The notes under the pieces were generated by a model. That model saw nothing but the letters and a program-made list of their open reading frames with translations, was not told the DNA's origin and made no database searches. The position numbers and the translations under genes were made by a program. Shown piece by piece: positions 33,262 to 42,092 of a stretch of 64,000 nucleotides of DNA (positions are counted from its first letter, which is position 1; the number at the start of each line of letters is the position of its first letter). The stretch spans positions 124,001 to 188,000 of the forward strand of contig NZ_FWXI01000002.1 in assembly GCF_900176355.1 (NCBI RefSeq), read 5' to 3'. The stretch comes from Sporomusa malonica. GTDB lineage: Bacteria; Bacillota; Negativicutes; Sporomusales; Sporomusaceae.

Positions 33262-34072
33262 CAAAAAAACTCTGGATTTGACTAGCGATCAAGAAACCTC
33301 TAGGGTAGATTTAGATTCAATGCATCACATCGCCATGCTGCTGGCGCGGAGTTTGAATCTACAGGAAATGTACCAGATCATCGTGCATATAGCGTGCGAG
33401 TTAACCCAAACTCCCCACGGATTTTTCTATGTAGTAAATGAGGAACTAGATAAATTAGAACTGAAATACGGGCAGGGCCTCTATCAGTGCTACCAGGGAG
33501 TGACGAGAACCAGGCAAGAACCATCAGTGTCCAGCACTGTATGGAAAACAGGACAGCTTTTAATGGTCGAAAATATTCAGCAATGGCATTCACGGGCTGA
33601 CGACCGCCCTTATGGTTGGGATATTGTCCACTCTGTTTTGGGGATTCCGCTGCTGTTGGACAGTGGCGTTATTGGTGTTATTGGGCTAGGATTTTCTTCA
33701 AGGAACAGAGCATCTATTGTCCGGGAAATCGACCTGTTGGAACGGTTTGCCGCTCTGGCTGCACTTTCATTGCGTAATGCTGAGTTACATAGTGTTTTAC
33801 AGGCAGAGTGGCTAGAGAGAAAAGCTGCCTGGCAGAAGCAACTGCCTAACATGCCTGACCTTACTGGTAAGGAGAAAGCTGTTCTAATTAGGATGGCAAG
33901 AGGTTTGTCAAATCAGGAGATCGCACAGGATCTGGGGGTAGAGCTCAGCACTGTGAAAACCCATGCCCACCACATGTTTGGCAAGTTAGAGGTGCGCAGC
34001 CGCGCGCAGGCGTTAATAAAGGCGTGGCAGTTCGGCCTGATCGCCAAAAGCCAAACTTGGGAGGAAGCTTAG
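33251..34072 (+). CDS. GAF-domain LuxR-family transcriptional regulator
   Basis: 273 residues: an N-terminal GAF-like sensor domain (about 25-180; VENIQQWHSRADDRPYGWDI and LGIPLLLDSGVIGVIGLGF typical) and a C-terminal LuxR helix-turn-helix (about 205-265; LTGKEKAVLIRMARGLSNQE then IAQDLGVELSTVKTHAHHMF). No receiver phosphorylation domain, so a small ligand or redox signal may act through GAF. ATG 33251 is 5 bases after GGAGG. It sits between two paralogous small proteins just before the exopolysaccharide operon and may control that operon (inference). Confidence 0.88.
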   Translation: MCDGKKTLDLTSDQETSRVDLDSMHHIAMLLARSLNLQEMYQIIVHIACELTQTPHGFFYVVNEELDKLELKYGQGLYQCYQGVTRTRQEPSVSSTVWKTGQLLMVENIQQWHSRADDRPYGWDIVHSVLGIPLLLDSGVIGVIGLGFSSRNRASIVREIDLLERFAALAALSLRNAELHSVLQAEWLERKAAWQKQLPNMPDLTGKEKAVLIRMARGLSNQEIAQDLGVELSTVKTHAHHMFGKLEVRSRAQALIKAWQFGLIAKSQTWEEA

Positions 34073-34164
34073 TTGTGCGCACTCAGTTTACTATTATTAG
34101 CATTAATCTTTTATTCCTAGATGTTTAGCACTATAGTCTCAATACTGTTTGAGGATGGGATGAA

Positions 34165-34374
34165 ATGAATACAACCGATTACCTGGAATCGCTTAAACAG
34201 CAACTACTTGATTTGGGGTACAGTTCCTATCAGATTGACACAATGTATCAAGATATGATAGGAACCTGTAGTGCGAGCAGTCCGTCACCAGATCAATATC
34301 TTACCCTCGTAATAGCAATGGAAGATTATATTAAATTTGCAAAAAAAAATATTAGGAAGAGGGGTGGAAGGTAA
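34165..34374 (+). CDS. Small helical protein, paralogue 2
   Basis: 69 residues, homologous to the protein at 32996: LLDLGYSSYQIDTMYQDMIG (14-33) and a basic final helix MEDYIKFAKKNIRKRGGR. ATG 34165 follows GAGGATGGGATGA. Its stop lies in the direct repeat whose other copy follows paralogue 1. Function unknown. Confidence 0.65.
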   Translation: MNTTDYLESLKQQLLDLGYSSYQIDTMYQDMIGTCSASSPSPDQYLTLVIAMEDYIKFAKKNIRKRGGR

Positions 34375-34430
34375 TCTGAATAAGGCTGTACGGCTGCTAC
34401 TTTTCTTAATGGAGGAGATATGTGGGATGG
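34371..34430. repeat. Direct repeat, copy 2 (after small paralogue 2)
   Basis: 55 of 60 bases match 33202-33261, including the ribosome binding site and ATG. It shows that the small gene and the beginning of the LuxR gene were duplicated as a unit. Confidence 0.9.
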
Positions 34431-34452
34431 ACAAAAAGAGTTTTCGCTGTAA
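34420..34452 (+). pseudogene. Remnant of a duplicated LuxR gene start
   Basis: ATG with the same ribosome site as the LuxR gene encodes M-W-D-G-Q-K-E-F-S-L and then a stop, matching M-C-D-G-K-K-T-L-D-L of the intact copy. Nothing like the rest of the regulator follows, so most of the second copy is deleted. Confidence 0.75.
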
Positions 34453-34722
34453 ACAAAAGCTCCACTCTGGTATCATCTGACAGCAAATGCATAAGTCCTG
34501 TAAAATAGTGTCGAAATAAAATGTTTATAAAATACATTGTTTTAAAAGGAATTTCTAACTTTTCTGTGGTATATAGCTATAGTCCAACATTTTAGGACAA
34601 AAGCCTCAAAACTTCTTAGAGGTACCACTCTTTTCAAAACAATATATTTGTAATAGCAGTTGTAATTGATTAAAAGTAAGCTGATAAAAGGATGTTAGAA
34701 TAATCGAGGGTAAATCAGCAAT

Positions 34723-34758
34723 AAAAGCAACTGGACAATGAATCCAGGTTGCTTTTTC
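34723..34758 (+). terminator. Rho-independent terminator or attenuator
   Basis: AAAAGCAAC-TGGA / TCCA-G-GTTGCTTTT stem with one bulge, then a T-rich tract. It lies 270 bases after the LuxR remnant and 130 bases before the operon start, upstream of the promoter candidate at 34794. Confidence 0.75.
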
Positions 34759-34793
34759 ATTTTTTGATGTAAGATCTTTACAAGATTGCCATA

Positions 34794-34820
34794 GCAGGAT
34801 TTAGGGGAATAATGTCTAAT
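34794..34820 (+). promoter_or_regulatory. Near-consensus sigma-H-like promoter for the exopolysaccharide operon
   Basis: GCAGGATTT (perfect -35-type box), 11 bases, GTCTAAT (one mismatch to RNNGAAT). About 67 bases before the start codon. Confidence 0.4.
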
Positions 34821-34887
34821 AATACAGAAGTATGTTATAAGACTACTTAGGCTTACACAGAACAAAAGACTACCAAGGAGGAAACAG

Positions 34888-35517
34888 ATGCGACGATCGG
34901 TATATGTATTAATTATTTTATTTTTAGTAATGATTTTGCCGCAACACATAGTGGCCCAAGACTATCAACTAGGGGCTGGAGATGTTCTGTCCATCGATGT
35001 GTGGGGATTTGAGGAACTCAAGATTGAGCAATTGCCAATTAGACCAGACGGTAAGATTGCGATTCCTTTGTCTGGCGAACTACAGGCAGCTGGTATAACC
35101 CCTGGTGAACTGGCAAACACAATAACAACTAAACTAGGCCAATACCTAAAAGACCCAATTGTCAGTGTAAATGTGATCAAGTTTAGGACTACCCGCGTGT
35201 ACGTGTTGGGCGAGGTTTTAAAACCTGGCATGTATGAGATTGAGAAACAACATAACTTGATTGATGCGCTTGGCAGCGCAGGCAGCTATACCAGAGACGC
35301 TGCTAAGAAGAAAGTATATGTTATTCGCAAAGAGCAGACCAGTACTCCTTTAAAAGTCAATTTGCTTAATCTGTTGGAAAAAGGAGATATATCGCAAAAC
35401 GTTACCTTAAATGACGGCGATATTGTTTACCTGACGAAAAACAATCGAATTGAATTCGCCAAAGATATCCTTCCGTGGATTTCGGCCGTTTATCAGGTTA
35501 ATGAAATAAATGAATAA
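34888..35517 (+). CDS. Polysaccharide export protein, Wza-like (short OPX)
   Basis: 209 residues: signal peptide (1-23, cleavage at VAQ; no lipobox Cys), polysaccharide-export domain with YQLGAGDVLSIDVWG (26-40) and IRPDGKIAIPLSGELQ (51-66), and an SLBB domain (VYVLGEVLKPGMYEI, 106-120). It forms the periplasmic/outer-membrane exit for capsule or exopolysaccharide. It is far shorter than E. coli Wza (379 residues) and lacks the extra SLBB domain and the lipid anchor, so the pore through the outer membrane may need another protein. First gene of the operon. Confidence 0.9.
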   Translation: MRRSVYVLIILFLVMILPQHIVAQDYQLGAGDVLSIDVWGFEELKIEQLPIRPDGKIAIPLSGELQAAGITPGELANTITTKLGQYLKDPIVSVNVIKFRTTRVYVLGEVLKPGMYEIEKQHNLIDALGSAGSYTRDAAKKKVYVIRKEQTSTPLKVNLLNLLEKGDISQNVTLNDGDIVYLTKNNRIEFAKDILPWISAVYQVNEINE

Positions 35518-35553
35518 TTAATTATATTTAAAATCATATTTGGAGGTAGCGCA

Positions 35554-37014
35554 GTGGACGAAACCACACTGGATCTAAGAGATATAATTAAGACTTTAAA
35601 AAAGAAACGAAAACTAATTTTTGGTACGTTAATGCTCTTTACAATCATAGCCGCCGTAGTCAGCTTTCTTATTTCCCCGACTTATGAGGCGGAAACCTCA
35701 ATCAGGGTTAAGCAGCCAAAAGGGCTGGCAAGCTCTTTGTTGTCCGACCTGCCTATGGGCAGTCCTGCTGGGACCAAGCAATTAATGTCTACTTATGCGG
35801 AGATACTCAAAAGCCGAACTGTGGTTGAGACTGTTATTGACAAAACGCAGGCCGGTAAGGAACAAATACCTACATATGAAGGCATGCTAAAAAGGATTAC
35901 AACTCAGCCAGTAAAAGATACTGAGATATTAGACATTAGGGTACAGGCTGGCTCGCCGGAGGAAGCTCAGTTGGTTGCTAATACACTTGTTGAGGTATTT
36001 CTGGGGAGAATGACCGAACTCGTTAGAACCGAGCAGTCAACAGTCAAAGACTTCATTGGGATGAGGCTTAAAGAGTCCAAGGCTGAACTGGAACAAGCGG
36101 AATCCCTATTGCTAAAATACAAACAAGAGCAAAAAATAGTAGATCCTTCTCAAGAATCCAAAGTATTATTGGATCGGCTTGCTACTATCGACAAACTTGA
36201 TGCTGACAATAAAGTTACCATGGCCTCCTCTCAAGCTAAACTTGCCAGTGCTCAACAGCAACTTGGCAATCAAAGCCCAGGAACTGTAGCTGACAATCCG
36301 CTGATTCAGCAATATAAGGCGAAACTGTCAGATTTAGAGATCCAACTAGTAAGCCTAGTCCCAAACTACACTGAAAAGCATCCGAAAGTAGCAGCAATAC
36401 AAGCGGCTATTACTGAAACGCGGTCTATGCTGAACGCTGAGATCACCCGAGTTGTTAATCATGAATCGACTTCTGTTAACCCGATTTACCAAGGCCTTTT
36501 GGAGACTAAAATACTAGCACAAACTGAGATTGCAGTCGCATCTGCCCAAAAGCAGGCTATTGACCAGATTATCACGGAAGGCAGTCGGGATATTAGCAAA
36601 TTGCCGGCGAAGGAACAAGGGTTGATCAAGGTGGCCCGTGATGCCAATGTAGCCCAGGAAATTTATATCATGCTGGCTAAACGTTATGAAGAGGCCCGTA
36701 TAAGTGAAGTAATGGAACCAACAGATGTCCAGATCATTGACAAAGCTATTTCACCAGATAACCCAATCAAACCTAGAAAGGCTCTTAATATAATAATTGC
36801 AGCTATTCTCGGTCTTTTTGTTGGAGTCGGTACAGCCTTCATTACTGAATTTGTTAATAAAACCATCAAAACACCTGAAGATGTCAAGGAATACCTGGAT
36901 TTACCGGTAATTGGGAGTATACCTGACTTCGATAGTGATACAACATCACGCAGTACAAGCTGGTTTGCGCGAGTAATGGAATTAATTAAAGCTAAGATTG
37001 GGCACCAAGCCTAA
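35554..37014 (+). CDS. Wzz/Wzc-type chain-length co-polymerase without kinase
   Basis: 486 residues: cytoplasmic start, membrane helix 1 (about 20-40), Wzz domain, long coiled coil (about 150-350), a GNVR-like segment near 350-390 and membrane helix 2 (about 412-432), ending in a short tail with PVIGSIPDFD. It controls polymer length and links polymerase to export. The tyrosine kinase is encoded separately by the next gene, as in most Firmicutes. GTG start after TGGAGGTAG. Confidence 0.92.
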   Translation: MDETTLDLRDIIKTLKKKRKLIFGTLMLFTIIAAVVSFLISPTYEAETSIRVKQPKGLASSLLSDLPMGSPAGTKQLMSTYAEILKSRTVVETVIDKTQAGKEQIPTYEGMLKRITTQPVKDTEILDIRVQAGSPEEAQLVANTLVEVFLGRMTELVRTEQSTVKDFIGMRLKESKAELEQAESLLLKYKQEQKIVDPSQESKVLLDRLATIDKLDADNKVTMASSQAKLASAQQQLGNQSPGTVADNPLIQQYKAKLSDLEIQLVSLVPNYTEKHPKVAAIQAAITETRSMLNAEITRVVNHESTSVNPIYQGLLETKILAQTEIAVASAQKQAIDQIITEGSRDISKLPAKEQGLIKVARDANVAQEIYIMLAKRYEEARISEVMEPTDVQIIDKAISPDNPIKPRKALNIIIAAILGLFVGVGTAFITEFVNKTIKTPEDVKEYLDLPVIGSIPDFDSDTTSRSTSWFARVMELIKAKIGHQA

Positions 37015-37045
37015 AAGTGCACTAACACGTATGAAGAGGTGAACT

Positions 37046-37735
37046 ATGGTTCAGAAACGACAGCTCATTGTCCATGAGGACGCGAAGTCCCCGATCGCCG
37101 AAGCTTATCGTACAATGAGGACGAATATTCAGTTTGCAAAAGTTGATAGTGACCTGCGGGTCATCATGTTTACTAGTGCCGGGCCAGGTGAGGGTAAATC
37201 AACTACGACTGCCAACACAGCAGTCGCTATGGCGCAGTCTGGCAAGAAGGTAATTATTGTAGACTGTGACTTACGTAAGCCGGTCCAGCATAAAATTTTC
37301 GGCAAGAAAAACAGGGGTGTGACCAATATTCTTGTGGAGGAACGCCCGGTAACAGAATTGATCCAGGATACTGGTATTGATAATCTGCAGGTGTTGACCA
37401 GTGGGCCGATTCCGCCTAATCCTTCGGAACTGCTTGGATCAGCCAAAATGCGTGAACTCATTGGCTGTCTGAAAGAATTGGCAGATGTTGTAATTATTGA
37501 TGCGCCTCCAACGGTTGCTGTTACCGATGCCTGTGTATTAGCCTCCAGTGTAGATGGTATCCTGTTGGTGCTGAGCGCTGGGGTAATCAGGCCGGAGATG
37601 GCACAAAAAGCCAAAGAACTTTTACTCAAAGCTAATGGTCATATCCTTGGCGTTATCTTAAACAAGGTCGAAATTGAGGAAGAACATGCATATTACTATT
37701 ATTATTACGGTAATGAGGGAAAAAATGCTAAGTAA
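37046..37735 (+). CDS. Bacterial tyrosine kinase (CapB/YwqD type)
   Basis: 229 residues: Walker A GPGEGKSTTT (46-55, K51), Walker A' VIIVDCDLRKP (69-79), Walker B VVIIDAPP (about 150-157) and a C-terminal tail of six tyrosines in a row (216-221) for autophosphorylation. It works with the co-polymerase encoded just upstream, through cycles of tyrosine phosphorylation. A CapC/YwqE-type phosphatase is not seen in the window. Confidence 0.95.
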   Translation: MVQKRQLIVHEDAKSPIAEAYRTMRTNIQFAKVDSDLRVIMFTSAGPGEGKSTTTANTAVAMAQSGKKVIIVDCDLRKPVQHKIFGKKNRGVTNILVEERPVTELIQDTGIDNLQVLTSGPIPPNPSELLGSAKMRELIGCLKELADVVIIDAPPTVAVTDACVLASSVDGILLVLSAGVIRPEMAQKAKELLLKANGHILGVILNKVEIEEEHAYYYYYYGNEGKNAK

Positions 37736-37752
37736 GACTGAGGAGTGGTCTT

Positions 37753-39666
37753 ATGCGACGTAGAATGGTCTCCTTGTGCTTATTGCTGGTAGATGCAGCA
37801 ATTGTCGCATTTGTGCCGTTTATTGCACTGTACCTTCGTTTTGAAGGTACAGTGGATAATCGCTACTTTGAACTTATTTTTAAATATCTGCCTGAGATCG
37901 TTCTGATAAGGTTAGCTATCTTCTATCTTTTCGGTTTATATCAGAGATTATGGCGTTATGCTAGTATTCATGAATTGTTAGGAATTATATTTGCAGTAAC
38001 AATAAGCAGCTTAGTTATAAGCGTGTATATGAATATTATCAGTGCAAATATTCCGAGAAGTATCTCGATTATCAGCTGGCTACTAGTTATTATCCTTGTC
38101 GGTGCCAGCAGGCTATTTATCCGCATTCTACATTTTATTCGTCAAAAGCAACAAGAGGAGTCCTCACATATTCTTATTGTTGGCGCTGGGGACGCCGGTG
38201 CTATGATTGCCCGGGAAATCAACCAGCGTTACTGTGATACGAAAAAACTGATTGGCTTTATTGATGATGATAAATATAAACATAATCAGATGTTGTTTGG
38301 TGTGAAGATTTTGGGGGATTCTCAGGATATTACTCCCATAGCGGCTAAATACAAGGTAAATGAGATAATAATTGCTATTCCCTCGCTGAGCGGATCTCAG
38401 TTGCGTGAAATTATTCGGGGATGTAAAAAAACAGGTTGTACGGTTAAGATCGTGCCTGGTATCTACGAGCTCATGGAAGGGAAAGTAACTGTAAACCAGT
38501 TGCGGGATGTTGATCTGGAAGATTTGTTACGCCGAGAACCTGTTACACTCGACTTGGAACAAATTGCTAGTTGTCTCACAGGAAAACGCGTTTTAATCAC
38601 TGGGGCAGGTGGATCGATTGGTTCTGAGCTCTGCCGGCAAATTGCCAAGTTATCACCAAGTGAGCTCGCACTATTAGGTAAGGGCGAAAACAGTATCTAC
38701 GAAATTGACAGAGAGCTTCGTGAAAAATATAGTGGACTTACCATCAAGCCTATCATCGCAGACGTTCGGGATAAAAACAGAATTAATGATATTTTTACCC
38801 GCTTAAAACCAGAGGTAATTTTCCATGCGGCTGCCCATAAGCATGTTCCTTTAATGGAATCACAACCAGTAGAAGCTGTTCGCAATAATATATTCGGGAC
38901 AAAAACTGTTGCTGAAGCAGCCGATAAAGCCGGTACGGGTATATTTATTATGATATCTACTGATAAGGCAGTAAATCCCACCAGTGTAATGGGCGCGACA
39001 AAACGAGTTGCTGAACTAGTTATTCAGAACATCAACAGTGTAAGTAATACTAGGTTTGCTGCAGTACGGTTTGGCAATGTCCTGGGTAGTCGCGGTAGTG
39101 TTGTCCCGCTATTTAAAAAACAGATTGCTAAGGGTGGGCCGATTACTATAACGCATCCAGATATGAAGCGGTATTTTATGACAATTCCTGAAGCGACACA
39201 GCTGGTCTTACAGGCTGGTACGTTAGCGAGTGGTGGCGAGGTATTTGTTCTTGATATGGGTGAGCCGGTAAAAATCGTTGACATGGCATCTGACCTGATT
39301 GAGCTTTCAGGATTGGAGCGTGGTCAGGATATTGAAATCAAGTTTACCGGTTTAAGACCTGGTGAGAAACTCTTTGAGGAACTGCTTACTGCAGAGGAAG
39401 GTACAACCTCAACTAAGCATGAGAAGATCTTTGTAGCGAATCTTAAGTCGGTAGATGTGCAGCAATTTCAAATGGGTTTAGAGGATTTAAGAAGGGCAAG
39501 TAGTTCAGAAGAAATAATCTCAATACTTGGTAAGTTAGTCCCGAGTTATTATAAAGCTAGAGAAAAATACTGTGATGTGTGTATTAACACTGCCAAGAGT
39601 GATGTAAAGGTTGATCCTACGGGTGTTCCTGTGCAACAACAAGCAGAACATACTTTTGCTAGTTAG
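37753..39666 (+). CDS. Membrane-bound UDP-sugar 4,6-dehydratase (CapD/WbpM/PglF family)
   Basis: 637 residues: four N-terminal membrane helices (about 8-120), a nucleotide-binding domain with ILIVGAGDAGAMIAREI (about 139-155), and a catalytic SDR domain with VLITGAGGSIGSELCRQI (about 281-298) and ISTDKAVNPTSVMGATKR (about 399-416). As usual in this family, Met replaces the Tyr of Y-x3-K. It likely makes UDP-4-keto-6-deoxy-GlcNAc for a diamino sugar or for QuiNAc/FucNAc. A fragment of a related gene follows at 39778. Confidence 0.93.
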   Translation: MRRRMVSLCLLLVDAAIVAFVPFIALYLRFEGTVDNRYFELIFKYLPEIVLIRLAIFYLFGLYQRLWRYASIHELLGIIFAVTISSLVISVYMNIISANIPRSISIISWLLVIILVGASRLFIRILHFIRQKQQEESSHILIVGAGDAGAMIAREINQRYCDTKKLIGFIDDDKYKHNQMLFGVKILGDSQDITPIAAKYKVNEIIIAIPSLSGSQLREIIRGCKKTGCTVKIVPGIYELMEGKVTVNQLRDVDLEDLLRREPVTLDLEQIASCLTGKRVLITGAGGSIGSELCRQIAKLSPSELALLGKGENSIYEIDRELREKYSGLTIKPIIADVRDKNRINDIFTRLKPEVIFHAAAHKHVPLMESQPVEAVRNNIFGTKTVAEAADKAGTGIFIMISTDKAVNPTSVMGATKRVAELVIQNINSVSNTRFAAVRFGNVLGSRGSVVPLFKKQIAKGGPITITHPDMKRYFMTIPEATQLVLQAGTLASGGEVFVLDMGEPVKIVDMASDLIELSGLERGQDIEIKFTGLRPGEKLFEELLTAEEGTTSTKHEKIFVANLKSVDVQQFQMGLEDLRRASSSEEIISILGKLVPSYYKAREKYCDVCINTAKSDVKVDPTGVPVQQQAEHTFAS

Positions 39667-39777
39667 GAATTAAGGTTTCTTTACTCATTCTAAATTTTTT
39701 AGATTTCTTGTCGGTGAGAACCGTCCCGTTTGGACACTTGTAGGTATTTTTTAGCGATATGCTTATCAGTCTCGTAC

Positions 39778-39962
39778 GACAGGCTGTACGGTCAGTTTGT
39801 TACGGGCATCTACGGCAAGGTGACTGTACCGCAATTACGGGGTGTGTGGACTGAAAGTTTTCGCTGCGGCGTGAGAGGTTAAGCTTGATCAGGAGCAGGT
39901 TGTAGGGGCTGTAGGTTACCGGAGCTAGTGGTTGCGGTTGCCGGCAGATTGCTAAACTTTCG
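39778..39962 (+). pseudogene. Decayed fragment of a second CapD/WbpM-type gene
   Basis: This stretch aligns by eye with about residues 223-300 of the intact gene at 37753: ACAGGCTGTACGGTC, GGCATCTACG, AAGGTGACTGTACCGCA (KVTV-x-QLR), LD-x-EQV, and VTGASG followed by CRQIAKLS. It carries a 12-base loss, other frame changes and stops. The flanking 39667-39777 and 39963-40227 hold no clear gene; an open stretch continuing to 40122 (VPEYLHQQLQRLQAEVL...) has no start and may be more of the same relic. Confidence 0.75.
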
Positions 39963-40085
39963 TCTGATGTTAGTGTCACAATAACAGTCCCTGAATATTT
40001 ACATCAGCAGCTACAACGATTACAAGCGGAAGTATTAAGTCGCAACGAATATAAGCTGATAATCATGTTGCAGAAAGAAAACGTG

Positions 40086-40118
40086 CAGACAGTTAGCATC
40101 AGTAATACTGTCTGTTTT
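40086..40118 (+). terminator. Rho-independent terminator
   Basis: CAGACAGT / ACTGTCTG stem with a 13-base loop, then TTTT. It could separate the 34.9-39.7 kb operon from the genes after 40228. Confidence 0.65.
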
Positions 40119-40227
40119 CATTAAATTGGATGATTTTGGCGATTCATGCCGGATTCCTCGTATTTTGATTTTTTCCGTACCAAGTCATGAACACAGAAAA
40201 TAAAATTTACTGAAGTGTGGTGTTTTA

Positions 40228-40848
40228 ATGAGTTTTTGCCTAACACTTAAGCGTGTTTTAGATGTTATATTATCTCTTATAGCAATCGTTATACTTTGGC
40301 CTATTTTTCTATTTATCGCAGTTATTATAAAAATAGACTCTAAGGGACCTGTATTTTTTCAACAGAAACGCATAGGTAAAAATAAAATCGAATTTTATAT
40401 ATTAAAGTTCAGAACCATGAGAACTGATACTCCTAAAGATATGCCTTCCCACATGCTGCAAAATCCTGACCAATTTATAACTGGAATTGGTAATTTTCTT
40501 AGGAAATCAAGCTTGGATGAACTACCACAAATTATTAATATATTAAGGGGAGAAATGAGTATAATTGGCCCCCGGCCGGCACTTTGGAATCAGTATGACC
40601 TGATTGTTGAACGTGACAAATATGGCGCAAATGATATCAGACCAGGGTTAACCGGTTGGGCCCAGATTAATGGTAGGGATGAGCTGACCATAGAAGTTAA
40701 AGCTAAATTGGATGGAGAGTATGTTCAGAATATGAGCTTTTCCATGGATGTTAAGTGTTTTTATAGGACCATCATTAGCGTTTTGAGGGCCGAGGGGATT
40801 GTTGAGGGGAGCTCAGGAGTATTGAAGAAGGAAACGGTAACAAAATAG
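40228..40848 (+). CDS. Initiating sugar-phosphate transferase (undecaprenyl-phosphate, PF02397 type)
   Basis: 206 residues: one N-terminal membrane helix (about 13-33), then PVFFQQKRIGKNKIEFYILK (51-70), FRTMRTD, SSLDELPQIINILRGEMSII (about 96-115) and RPGLTGWAQINGRDEL (about 145-160). It transfers a sugar 1-phosphate to undecaprenyl phosphate to begin the repeat unit. Its short length is that of the PglC-like minimal form. Likely donor is the product of the dehydratase pathway (inference). From here on the sequence is clearly more AT-rich. Confidence 0.93.
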   Translation: MSFCLTLKRVLDVILSLIAIVILWPIFLFIAVIIKIDSKGPVFFQQKRIGKNKIEFYILKFRTMRTDTPKDMPSHMLQNPDQFITGIGNFLRKSSLDELPQIINILRGEMSIIGPRPALWNQYDLIVERDKYGANDIRPGLTGWAQINGRDELTIEVKAKLDGEYVQNMSFSMDVKCFYRTIISVLRAEGIVEGSSGVLKKETVTK

Positions 40849-40902
40849 ACAACAAAATTTATCAGTAGAAATGTAAAAATAATACCCAAAGGGGCATTGG
40901 TT

Positions 40903-41958
40903 ATGACGGCGTTGCCTTTTATTTCTGCAATGATAGTAGCACGAAATGAAGAATGTTATATTGAGCAGTGTTTTAGATCATTGTTGGAGCAGAGCTATCC
41001 TGCCGACTGCTATGAAGTGTTAATTATAGATGGTTTTTCAACGGATAAGACATTAGATATTGCGAAAGAGACAGAGGCGAAGTACGCTAAATGTATAGAT
41101 GAAAATAATACAGATACGTCTATTAAGACTGAAACCAAAGTTCAAATAAGATATTTCTCAAATCCCAAGTTATCCTTAGCGGCAGGTTGGAATTTAGGTA
41201 TCAGGAATGCTCAAGGTGACTATGTTATACGAATTGATGCACATGCTTATGCTGATAAAGATTATCTATTTAATAGTATGAGAACTATGCTGTCAGTAAA
41301 AGATGCAGTCTGTGTTGGTGGAGCTATGAATACTGAAACATTGACTGAAAAGGGTGAGATCATAAAAGAAGTCCTGTCTTCCCCATTTGGAGTGGGCGGA
41401 TCGAAATTTAGATATATGAAAGAAGCGGGATATGTTGATACTGTCGCATTTGGGTTGTACAAAAAAGAAGTGTTTGAAAGATTAGGGTACTTTGATGAAC
41501 AACTTGAGCGAACGCAGGATAATGATATGCATAGACGTATAAGAGCGGATGGAGGTAAGTTTTATTTAAATCCCGAAATAAAAACCACTTATTATTCACG
41601 TGACTCAATGAGTAAAATGATGAAACAGGGTTTTATGAACGGAAAGTGGACAATGATTAATTTTAGACGTCATCCGGGAAAAATGGCAATAAGACATTTC
41701 GTTCCTTTTGGTTTTGTATTATCTCTTCTAGGGTGTTTTGCATTGGGTTTTTTTTCTAAATCGTTTTTGGTTCTTATGTTACTTGGCATAGTATTACACT
41801 TATCAGTTGGTTGCTATTTTGCTTTTGAGAGATCAAAAGAAATGTCACATAGACTTGCGATACCGTTTTTATTTTTAATGTTACATGGTTCGTATGGTAT
41901 AGGATCGTTGGTAGGCGTATTTATGCCGTTGAGAAGAAATTTTTCAAAAAATTGTTGA
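40903..41958 (+). CDS. Glycosyltransferase, GT2 family with C-terminal membrane helices
   Basis: 351 residues: GT-A domain with ISAMIVARNEECYIEQCFRS (8-27), IIDGFSTDKTLDIA (about 44-57), IRIDAHAYADKDYL (about 107-120), then two or three hydrophobic segments (about 268-345). It resembles ExoA of succinoglycan synthesis. ATG 40903 is 8 bases after AAAGGGG; a TTG at 40897 in frame is the alternative. Sugar specificity is unknown. Confidence 0.88.
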   Translation: MTALPFISAMIVARNEECYIEQCFRSLLEQSYPADCYEVLIIDGFSTDKTLDIAKETEAKYAKCIDENNTDTSIKTETKVQIRYFSNPKLSLAAGWNLGIRNAQGDYVIRIDAHAYADKDYLFNSMRTMLSVKDAVCVGGAMNTETLTEKGEIIKEVLSSPFGVGGSKFRYMKEAGYVDTVAFGLYKKEVFERLGYFDEQLERTQDNDMHRRIRADGGKFYLNPEIKTTYYSRDSMSKMMKQGFMNGKWTMINFRRHPGKMAIRHFVPFGFVLSLLGCFALGFFSKSFLVLMLLGIVLHLSVGCYFAFERSKEMSHRLAIPFLFLMLHGSYGIGSLVGVFMPLRRNFSKNC

Positions 41959-42092
41959 GTGCAGATGCCTAGAATAGTAAAAACACTAGATGATTATGAT
42001 TTCTACGGCAAAAGCGTTAATCAATTACGATCCTGACTTTAACATAATGATTTAATTATAATTTAATTAAATGCTAGAAGGGATTAAAAAGT

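Larger units (their letters stand above)
34453..34887 (+). other. Intergenic region before the exopolysaccharide operon
   Basis: 435 AT-rich bases without a credible gene. They hold a degenerate copy of the LuxR-unit repeat (34593-34606), a terminator hairpin (34723-34758), a sigma-H-like promoter candidate (34794-34820) and the ribosome site AAGGAGG of the first operon gene. I see no ops/JUMPstart element. Confidence 0.6.

Noticed and set aside
33002..34374. Spo0E-like identity for the two small helical proteins
   Set aside because: Size and helical content are similar, but the SQ-x-L-D core motif of Spo0E is absent.
39963..40122. Open stretch encoding VPEYLHQQLQRLQAEVL... as a separate gene
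   Set aside because: No start codon with a ribosome site; the frame runs in from the CapD-like relic.
41966..42034. 22-codon frame between two glycosyltransferases (MPRIVKTLDDYDFYGKS...)
   Set aside because: No good ribosome site and no second copy seen; too short to support.
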